Translations under genes and position numbers: made by a program | Part shown: positions 57,866 to 64,000 of the stretch, piece by piece | Layout: the number at the start of each line of letters is the position of its first letter | Numbering within the stretch: position 1 is the first letter of the stretch | The notes under the pieces: generated by a model | What the model saw: only the letters and a program-made list of their open reading frames with translations | The model's database searches: none | Told to the model about the DNA's origin: nothing | Assembly: GCA_034430595.1 (NCBI GenBank) | Contig: DAOUEL010000064.1 | Span: forward strand, 1-64,000 | Origin: E44-bin32 sp034430595 | Lineage (GTDB): Bacteria; Chloroflexota; Anaerolineae; Anaerolineales; E44-bin32 | Direction: 5' to 3' | Length of the DNA: 64,000 bases

Positions 57866-58996
57866 TCAGGGTGAAACTTTAAATTCGCCGCTCTCGTAGA
57901 AGAGTTCGTCATCGACCAGAATCCTGCCGCCGTCGTGCATATCGCAGATCATGTCCCAGTGAATCAGGCTTTCATTCTTCGAACCGCTTTCGGCATATCC
58001 GGAGCCGAGCGCCATGTGAATCGTCCCCCCGATTTTCTCGTCAAACAAGATGTTGCGAGTAAACCGTTGGATCATCGTATTGGTCCCGATCGCGAACTCA
58101 CCGAGATAGCGGGCTCCGGCATCGACCTCCAGCTGGGACTTTAAATACTCCTCATTCTTATGGGCGGTCGCCGATTCGACCCGTCCTTCGTTAAAATGCA
58201 GTTCCACGCCGCTGACTTCCCGGCCGTCTTTAATTGCGGGGTAGGTAAACCTGACCCAGCCATTGACTGATTCCTCGACCGGACCGGTAAAGATTTCACC
58301 GTCAGGAATGTTGTACTCCCCGGCACAATTAATGAAAGCTCGCCCCGAGATCGATAAATCCAGCTCGATATTCTCGCCTTCCACGCGGACGTGCTCCTTG
58401 CCCCGGAGCCACTCGATCAGCCTTTCCTGGCGGGTGAACATCTCACGCCAGGCGGCCACCGGATCCTCCTGGTCGGCAAAAGAGGTTCGATAGACGAAGT
58501 CCTCAAATTCCCGTAGGCTCATCTCAGCATCCTGGGCATACGCGGCCGTCGGGAAGAGCGTGTAGACCCAACGCAGGTCATTGGTCCGGCTGCGCTCGCG
58601 AAAGATTGCCGTCAACTCCGCATTTGCCTGCCGCCGTACTCGAACGCGTTCGGGTTCAATCCCGCTTAGATGGCGGGTGTTCTCATCCGAATCGATCCGG
58701 ATCCAGGCGTCGGCTGTCTCGAGGGCGAGCTTCATAAAAGGATCTACTTCTGCCATTTGCTGATCGTTTGCATGCTGGTAGAAAATGAAATCCTGATCGG
58801 CCAAACCAGGCCGGCCATATGGATCCCTGACGAAGGTAAAAGGATGAGCGCCCCGTTCCAGACAAACTCGGTATATTTCGAGCATCAGTGGAATTGCTGG
58901 CTCGCGGCCAAAGATCACCACCCGCTCGCCTGGCTTCACAGCCGTAGAATGATCAACAAGAATCTCAGCCAGGTTGCAAACTCGACGATCGACCAT
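57866..58996 (-). CDS. M29-family aminopeptidase (AmpS/PepS-like)
   Basis: Metallo-aminopeptidase of the thermophilic M29 family, 376 aa. Typical N-terminal LAEILVDHSTAVKPGERVVI, central AFINCAGEYNIPDGEIFT and VEESVNGWVRF, then the metal ligands in GVELHFNEGRV, YLGEFAIGTN, ILFDEKIGGTIHMALGSGY and SLIHWDMICDM. AGGAG lies upstream of ATG 58996. Cytoplasmic, used in peptide turnover. Confidence 0.92.
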   Translation of the reverse strand: MVDRRVCNLAEILVDHSTAVKPGERVVIFGREPAIPLMLEIYRVCLERGAHPFTFVRDPYGRPGLADQDFIFYQHANDQQMAEVDPFMKLALETADAWIRIDSDENTRHLSGIEPERVRVRRQANAELTAIFRERSRTNDLRWVYTLFPTAAYAQDAEMSLREFEDFVYRTSFADQEDPVAAWREMFTRQERLIEWLRGKEHVRVEGENIELDLSISGRAFINCAGEYNIPDGEIFTGPVEESVNGWVRFTYPAIKDGREVSGVELHFNEGRVESATAHKNEEYLKSQLEVDAGARYLGEFAIGTNTMIQRFTRNILFDEKIGGTIHMALGSGYAESGSKNESLIHWDMICDMHDGGRILVDDELFYESGEFKVSP

Positions 58997-59106
58997 ACAT
59001 CACGCTCCTGTCCGGGGTGAACGCGACACTTATTCCCGGGATTTTTCCCTCTGCTAAAAGGCTTGTGGAGCCTACTTGTCGTCCTGGCGTTTTGCCAGCT
59101 ATTAGG

Positions 59107-59136
59107 AAAAAAAACCGCCTTCTCGCAAGAGGGCGG
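59107..59136 (-). terminator. Intrinsic terminator of tRNA-Asp
   Basis: Minus strand: CCGCC...GGCGG stem with a short inner TCT/AGA pairing, followed by eight T. It lies right after the encoded CCA. Confidence 0.85.
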
Positions 59137-59137
59137 C

Positions 59138-59214
59138 TGGCGGGGATGACGGGATTCGAACCCGCGGTCTCTGCCTTGACAGGGCAGCGTGTTTGGCCAC
59201 TACACCACACCCCC
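59138..59214 (-). tRNA. tRNA-Asp (GTC)
   Basis: Cloverleaf on minus: acceptor GGGGGTG/CATCCCC, D stem GTGT/ACAC, anticodon stem CTGCC/GGCAG with loop CTGTCAA (anticodon GTC), T stem GCGGG/CCCGT. G73 is the Asp discriminator, and CCA is encoded. Confidence 0.96.
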
Positions 59215-59226
59215 GTGGATTCGTGA

Positions 59227-59256
59227 AGTCTAACACAGTGAGCGGACAGCGGTCAA
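59227..59256 (-). promoter_or_regulatory. Promoter of tRNA-Asp
   Basis: Minus strand: TTGACC (59256-59251), 18-base spacer, TAGACT (59232-59227), 12 bases before the tRNA. Confidence 0.65.
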
Positions 59257-59295
59257 CAAGTTTCCGGGCTGCCTTATCCTTAAATATTCGTGCAG

Positions 59296-59324
59296 TTGAT
59301 GGCCATCACTTCGTGACGTATAAT
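59296..59324 (+). promoter_or_regulatory. Promoter of alaS
   Basis: TTGATG (59296-59301), 17-base spacer, TATAAT (59319-59324). GGAGG stands 5 bases before ATG 59347, giving a short leader without a T-box. Confidence 0.65.
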
Positions 59325-59346
59325 CCTGCTTCAGCACGGAGGTTTA

Positions 59347-62103
59347 ATGAGCGGTAATAAGGCGGTCAATCAACCTATCAAGTGGCAGGGCAGCGCAGTG
59401 CTGCGGCGCTCGTTTCTTGACTTCTTCAAGCAGCGCGGGCACACCATCGTTCCATCGATGTCGCTGGTCCCGGGCAGCGATCAAACCCTGCTTTTTACCA
59501 ACTCAGGCATGGTTCAGTTCAAGGATGTATTTCTCGGGACTGGCAGTCGGCCCTATACACGCGTTGCGGATGCCCAGAAATGCATGCGCGTTGCCGGCAA
59601 GCACAATGACCTTGATGATGTTGGACGTGATGATACCCATCACACCTTCTTTGAGATGCTGGGCAATTGGTCCTTCGGCGATTACTACAAGGCTGAGGCA
59701 ATTCCCTGGGCTTGGGAACTTCTGACCGAGGTGTGGGGCTTGCCGAAGGACAGGCTCTGGGCAACGTGCTTTGAAGACGAACAGGGCCAGATCCCGCGTG
59801 ATGACGAAGCGGCCGAACTCTGGCTTAAACAATCGGGGTTCGTCCCCGATCAACTCCTTTTCTTCGGGCGCACGGAGAACTTCTGGGAAATGGCGGATAC
59901 CGGCCCTTGTGGACCGGACAGCGAAATTCACCTCGATCGTGGTCCTGAGTACTGCACGAAGTCAGATATCAAGGGGCATGTCTGCCGTGTCAACGGCGAT
60001 TGCCAGCGGTTCCTTGAACTCTGGAACCTGGTCTTCATCCAATACAACCGCAGCAGCCCGACGGATCTGCAGCCGCTGCCAGCCAAGCACGTCGATACCG
60101 GGATGGGCTTTGACCGAATGGTGTCCGTCATCCAGGATGTCCACTCGAACTACCTGACAGATCTCTTCCAGCCCATGATCCAAAAGGTTAGGGTACTTGC
60201 CGGCCATGACGAAAACCAGGTCCAAGAGCACTTCACGCCCTACCGGGTGATCGCAGACCACGCGCGCGCGGCCTCCTTCTTGATTGCAGATGGAGTTGTG
60301 CCAGGGAACGTCGGACGCAACTATGTCTCACGGATGATCATCCGCCGGGCTAGCCGCTTTGGATCGATGATTGGTCTCGACGAGCCGTTTCTCGCCCAGG
60401 TGGCCGAGTCTGTTTTTGAGACCTATGGCGAAGCCTACCCGGAATTGTTGCGGAACGCGCAGGCGATTCGGGATACGTTGACCGAGGAGGAGCAGCGCTT
60501 CCACCGGACAATCGACACCGGCATCGCGCGGTTGAACGATTTGATGCAAGAGGTGGTTCAGAACAAGAGCAGCATACTTCCTGGTGATCGAACCTTCGAT
60601 CTGTATTCAAGCTCTGGTTTGCCGCTCGAGATCACGCGCGATATTGCCCGTGAACATAACTTGCAGGTCGACGAAGAAGGCTTTCATGCCGCGATGGAAC
60701 AGCACCGGGTTGCTTCGGGCGCCGGTGATGCAATGGGTGAACTGGTCGAGTTCGGTGTCGAAACGTACCGTGATCTGCTGACAACCTTAAAAGAGGCCGG
60801 CAAATTACCGGACTCTGGAGTCGATTACGATCCTTACGATGAATGGACCCGAGAAGGTGAAGTTCTCGCAATCCTGATGGATGGCCAGGTCGTGGATTCG
60901 GCCAGACCGGGCGAGGAGATTGGGATCGTCCTGCCCGCCACGCCATTCTATGTTGAGGCTGGAGGCCAAGTCTCCGATACAGGCCTGATCCAGGCCACGG
61001 GGGCTGAAGGCTGGGAAGTCAACGTCACAGATACCCGCCAGCCAGTCACTGGTCTCGTGATTCACAACGGGCCTGTGGTTTCGGGAAATCCAAAGCTTGG
61101 CGACCGCGCCAGGGCGAGCATTAATTCAGACCGCCGTCTCGATATCATGCGCAACCATACCGCTACTCATCTGCTGCATGCCGCTCTGCGGAAGGTCCTC
61201 GGCCAACATGTACGGCAGGCTGGCTCGCTGGTTGCGCCGGATCGGCTCCGCTTCGACTTCACCCACTCTCATGCAATGACGGATGACGAGCTGGCCTCGG
61301 TCGAAAAATGGGTAAACGAAGCAATCCTTTCAAATTATCCGCTTTCAATCGTCGAGAAACCACGCGCGGAGGCGGTTTCAGAGGGTGCGATGGCGCTCTT
61401 TGGAGAGACTTATGGTGAGATCGTCCGGACTGTCAGCATTGGAGAGGATGATCGAATTTCCTACGAGCTTTGTGGCGGCACCCATGTGGAAGAGACCGGA
61501 ATCATCGCATCTTTTCTGATCTTGAGTGAAGGCAGTGTCGCTGCCGGCATCCGCCGCATTGAAGCCGTCACCGGCCGCGGAGCTTATTCCGTAATCCATG
61601 CGCAGCTTGCCAGCCTGAAACAGACGGCCGAGCTTTTAGATGTGGCATCTGCGGGAGTGGAAAGCCGGATCGGCCAGCTGCTTGAGGAGCGATCGAAGCT
61701 TCTCGGTGACCTATCAACACTTCGAAAAGAGGCCGCACTGTCAACCTACGAAGGCCTCGAACCGCATCAAGTCGGTGGAAGCGAGGTGTTGACCGGAATT
61801 GTGCCCGATTCGAATGCAGAGACGCTCCGCGAGCTTGCTGACCGTTTCAGGAACGCACATCCAGATAGTGCGGTCGTTCTGGGGACCATTGTCGAAAACA
61901 AGCCGCTCATTATCGCGGCTCTCAGCGATAACCTGACCGAGCGTGGTCTGCATGCCGGAGCGCTCGTCCAGCATGTGGCTAAGATTGTAGACGGCGGCGG
62001 AGGCGGAAAACCCGGGCTGGCTCAGGCTGGTGGAAAACTGCCGGAACGTCTGCCCGAAGCACTTGCCGAGGTTGACGATTGGCTTCGAGAACGTTTGGAG
62101 TGA
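59347..62103 (+). CDS. alaS: Alanyl-tRNA synthetase
   Basis: Class II synthetase for tRNA-Ala. Aminoacylation domain (about 15-270) with FFKQRGHTIVPSMSLVP, LFTNSGMVQFKDVFLG and DDVGRDDTHHTFFEMLGNWS. Editing domain zinc ligands are in NHTATHLLHAALR and CGGTHVEETG; a coiled coil and C-Ala domain follow, with GGGGGKPGLAQAGG. 918 aa is slightly longer than E. coli AlaRS. First gene of a run with the baseplate-J-like gene and ruvX. Confidence 0.97.
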   Translation: MSGNKAVNQPIKWQGSAVLRRSFLDFFKQRGHTIVPSMSLVPGSDQTLLFTNSGMVQFKDVFLGTGSRPYTRVADAQKCMRVAGKHNDLDDVGRDDTHHTFFEMLGNWSFGDYYKAEAIPWAWELLTEVWGLPKDRLWATCFEDEQGQIPRDDEAAELWLKQSGFVPDQLLFFGRTENFWEMADTGPCGPDSEIHLDRGPEYCTKSDIKGHVCRVNGDCQRFLELWNLVFIQYNRSSPTDLQPLPAKHVDTGMGFDRMVSVIQDVHSNYLTDLFQPMIQKVRVLAGHDENQVQEHFTPYRVIADHARAASFLIADGVVPGNVGRNYVSRMIIRRASRFGSMIGLDEPFLAQVAESVFETYGEAYPELLRNAQAIRDTLTEEEQRFHRTIDTGIARLNDLMQEVVQNKSSILPGDRTFDLYSSSGLPLEITRDIAREHNLQVDEEGFHAAMEQHRVASGAGDAMGELVEFGVETYRDLLTTLKEAGKLPDSGVDYDPYDEWTREGEVLAILMDGQVVDSARPGEEIGIVLPATPFYVEAGGQVSDTGLIQATGAEGWEVNVTDTRQPVTGLVIHNGPVVSGNPKLGDRARASINSDRRLDIMRNHTATHLLHAALRKVLGQHVRQAGSLVAPDRLRFDFTHSHAMTDDELASVEKWVNEAILSNYPLSIVEKPRAEAVSEGAMALFGETYGEIVRTVSIGEDDRISYELCGGTHVEETGIIASFLILSEGSVAAGIRRIEAVTGRGAYSVIHAQLASLKQTAELLDVASAGVESRIGQLLEERSKLLGDLSTLRKEAALSTYEGLEPHQVGGSEVLTGIVPDSNAETLRELADRFRNAHPDSAVVLGTIVENKPLIIAALSDNLTERGLHAGALVQHVAKIVDGGGGGKPGLAQAGGKLPERLPEALAEVDDWLRERLE

Positions 62104-62131
62104 TCGCTCCAACGATTTCCCTGGACTGAAT

Positions 62132-63628
62132 GTGAAAGTACAAATCATCTACCTCGATGCCGAGGATGACCATATTTCTGCACGAGAGAAGCTCCGCTGG
62201 ACTAAAGCGCAGCGGGTCGTCTTCGTCTGGCCTGGACGTGGCCGGGTATTAAGCCGTCGGCTTGACCTGAAACTGCTCCAACGCCAGGCAGAACACCAGG
62301 GAGCACAGATTGGGTTGGTCACCCATGACCCCGACACTATCCATAATGCGGCTGAGCTTGGTGTGCCGGTGTTCGAGAACGTGGACCAAATCGAGGGTGG
62401 AAGATGGCATGTCCGGCCGCAGAAACCCTCGGCCTTTCGGCCTCCGGCGAGTCCAGAGCAGGACTCGCGGCATGCTCCCCAGCCGTCCATGTTGCGTTCC
62501 GGTCATCCGCTGCCGAACTTCGTTCGCTATTCATTTTTCATCGCAGGCATCCTCCTCCCCCTTGCAGCCGTTCTTGCCTTGACCCCGAATGCGACGATTA
62601 CTCTCGCTCCCCCAACAGAGATCAAACAGGTTCAAACATCTTTTGAATTGATTACCGATAGCTCCCTCGCACCAAAGCGAGGCCAACTCACCGTGCGCCA
62701 GGTAACCGCACAGGTGAGCGGATCGCTGCGTGCAGCCACAACCAGCACCAGCTCGCAGCCAGAAGACCCAGCGGTCGGGGCGGTCCTGGTCACAAACGTT
62801 ACAACCTCAACCGTCACCCTGGATTCTGGATCGCGCTTGATACCGCTCGATCATTCTGGTCCTGCGTTCGAGACACTATCGCGTGTGGTCTTGCTGCCCG
62901 AGGCATCCAATACCGTTCAGATTCAAGCAGTTGAGCCTGGACCGGCAGGGAATCTCCCGGCCGAAACGGCATGGGCAATCGAAGGGCCTGCCGGACTCTC
63001 GCTAGAAGCCCTGAATCCAGAACCGACCAGTGGTGGGTCGCTGGCATCTCGCAGTTCAGTATCCACGTCTGATCGCACAACAGCTCGTGCGCAGCTTGAG
63101 TCTCAGCTTCTCCAACAGGCTCAGGAAGAAATCGAAGTCAGCCTAGGACAGGGAGAAAGCCTGCTCCCGGATTCTCTCACCGTCGCCAGGGTCATTGAGT
63201 TAAGCTATGACCATGAAGCTGGCGAAGTTGCCGACAGCATTGGGGTAGAGCTTACGCTCGAAATCCGTGCGCTCTCTTACGATAATTCAACCCTCCTCGA
63301 CCTGCTTTCCATGAATCTGACCGACAGCATTCCCGCTTCTTGGAGCCCGGTTCCTGGCAGCTTTGAAGCGGAGTCGCTTACGCTCGATAGTAGCCAATCC
63401 TCCATTTTGCATGTGAGCTATCAGGGTCTCGTTTATCCTAAGCCGGACCGGCTGGCCATTGCACGATCGCTGCGGCTGGTACCCGTTCGTGACCTGGAGC
63501 AGGTGCTCTCGACCAGTCCTGATCCCGTTCACCTGCTCTCCTACATACTAACCCCCAAATGGCTACCGTTTTTCCCGGCCTTCACCTTTCAATTTCAGGT
63601 CAGCCTCCCTTGGGAGGTGCCTTCATGA
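62132..63628 (+). CDS. Membrane protein with baseplate-J-like domain
   Basis: 498 aa from GTG 62132. Residues 1-100 are an alpha/beta domain (VQIIYLDAEDDHISAREKL, GAQIGLVTHDPDTIHNAAELG) of unknown role. One membrane segment lies near residues 130-152. An exported region follows, of baseplate J/gp47 type (SGSRLIPL, VQIQAVEPGPAGNLPAETAW). No other phage genes are nearby, so this is a chromosomal, non-phage use of the fold. Its stop overlaps ruvX (ATGA). A start at 62030 would overlap alaS. Confidence 0.75.
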   Translation: MKVQIIYLDAEDDHISAREKLRWTKAQRVVFVWPGRGRVLSRRLDLKLLQRQAEHQGAQIGLVTHDPDTIHNAAELGVPVFENVDQIEGGRWHVRPQKPSAFRPPASPEQDSRHAPQPSMLRSGHPLPNFVRYSFFIAGILLPLAAVLALTPNATITLAPPTEIKQVQTSFELITDSSLAPKRGQLTVRQVTAQVSGSLRAATTSTSSQPEDPAVGAVLVTNVTTSTVTLDSGSRLIPLDHSGPAFETLSRVVLLPEASNTVQIQAVEPGPAGNLPAETAWAIEGPAGLSLEALNPEPTSGGSLASRSSVSTSDRTTARAQLESQLLQQAQEEIEVSLGQGESLLPDSLTVARVIELSYDHEAGEVADSIGVELTLEIRALSYDNSTLLDLLSMNLTDSIPASWSPVPGSFEAESLTLDSSQSSILHVSYQGLVYPKPDRLAIARSLRLVPVRDLEQVLSTSPDPVHLLSYILTPKWLPFFPAFTFQFQVSLPWEVPS

Positions 63629-64000
63629 GCCGAATACTCGCAATCGACCCTGGCGATGCACGTATCGGTTTGGCGATCAGTGACGAAACTGGCATCATTG
63701 CACGTCCGCTGCGTGTGATTGAACATATATCACGCGGACAGGATGCGGAGACGATTCTGCAGATTGCCCGTGAAAACTCCGCCCGGGAGATCGTCGTCGG
63801 CGTCGCCTATGACCCTGACGGGAATACCGGTCCGCAGGCTCGCAAAGCCCTGCGCCTGGCACAGGCATTGCGCCAGGCGGGAACCGAAGTGATTCGCGTT
63901 TGGGACGAGAGCGGTTCGACCCGGGTGGCACAGCAGATAAGTCACTCTCCGAAAGATCTTGATGCCAGGGCCGCAGCCGTCATCCTGCAGGACTTCCTTG
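63625..64000 (+). CDS. ruvX: RuvX/YqgF-family nuclease, truncated by window end
   Basis: First 125 codons of a YqgF-type RNase-H-fold protein (pre-16S rRNA processing nuclease or putative Holliday junction resolvase). LAIDPGDARIGLAISDE holds the first catalytic Asp, then EIVVGVAYDPDGNTGPQA, VIRVWDESGSTRVA with the Glu, and DLDARAAAVILQDFL with the second Asp. Usual length is about 140 aa, so little is missing. Coupled to the preceding gene. Confidence 0.93.
   Translation, partial: MSRILAIDPGDARIGLAISDETGIIARPLRVIEHISRGQDAETILQIARENSAREIVVGVAYDPDGNTGPQARKALRLAQALRQAGTEVIRVWDESGSTRVAQQISHSPKDLDARAAAVILQDFL

Noticed and set aside
63603..63617. CCTCCC/GGGAGG inverted repeat near the end of the baseplate-J-like gene as a terminator
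   Set aside because: Short, inside coding sequence, no T run, and the next gene overlaps by 4 bases.
62132..63628. Baseplate-J-like domain as a sign of a prophage
   Set aside because: Flanked by alaS and ruvX with operon overlap; no integrase, capsid, tail or terminase genes anywhere in the window.
1..64000. CRISPR arrays, insertion sequences, integrases or attachment sites
   Set aside because: I found no spaced direct repeats, transposase motifs or tRNA-side duplications; the only repeat noted is the short tandem CTGGAAAG.

Overview
The window is about 64 kb of a gene-dense bacterial chromosome, moderately GC-rich by eye, with no insertion sequence, prophage, CRISPR array or rRNA. The longest gap without a gene is about 270 bases (46844-47113). 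The gene set suggests a monoderm, largely anaerobic member of the Chloroflexota, Anaerolineae-like. It includes a mevalonate-pathway decarboxylase next to rseP, a topoisomerase I with an N-terminal DUF5679-type zinc ribbon, a membrane-anchored GH3 protein, GlpAB, an aldehyde:ferredoxin oxidoreductase, and tRNAs with encoded CCA. The taxonomic call is an inference from gene content, not a measured placement.

Layout. 49-6826: a tail-anchored Ser/Thr kinase converges on a minus-strand run (AAA+ ATPase, GDPD phosphodiesterase, CoA-transferase beta subunit, then a separately promoted GH3 protein). 6961-9376: a GT2 glycosyltransferase and recJ. 9503-15971: a plus-strand run fmt, GNAT, glpA, glpB, histidine phosphatase, amidohydrolase. 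15986-22721: minus strand, selB, a coiled-coil protein and a three-gene membrane module of complex I/Hyf-type subunits. 22811-24926: MOSC protein, hisS, tRNA-His and a bidirectional terminator. 24923-32950: a lipoprotein diverges from an L,D-transpeptidase, followed by the mevalonate decarboxylase, rseP, a HEAT-repeat protein, an AEC transporter, a membrane metallopeptidase and a YprB-like nuclease. 32956-37281: M23/TIM-barrel fusion, radC, zinc-ribbon membrane protein, enolase. 37408-42510: cysteine desulfurase, mnmA, three small membrane-associated proteins, NAD(P)HX repair enzyme. 42545-46843: a minus-strand operon of SCP2, DUF4242-like, GMC oxidoreductase and tungsten-type AOR genes. 47114-53423: greA, a membrane protein, and the dprA-manC-topA operon. 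53682-64000: a heterodimeric ABC exporter, msrB, an M29 aminopeptidase, tRNA-Asp, alaS, a baseplate-J-like membrane protein, and the start of ruvX, which runs off the window.

Two kinds of translation start are visible. Many genes have good Shine-Dalgarno sequences. At least seven promoter-proximal genes instead carry a -10-like hexamer ending 6-8 bases before the ATG and no Shine-Dalgarno, which predicts leaderless mRNAs. This pattern also corrects several starts. The most system-like locus is the SCP2/DUF4242/GMC/AOR operon. It has a strong sigma-70-type promoter overlapped by an inverted repeat, and could carry out a two-step alcohol-to-aldehyde-to-acid oxidation of a lipid-like substrate.
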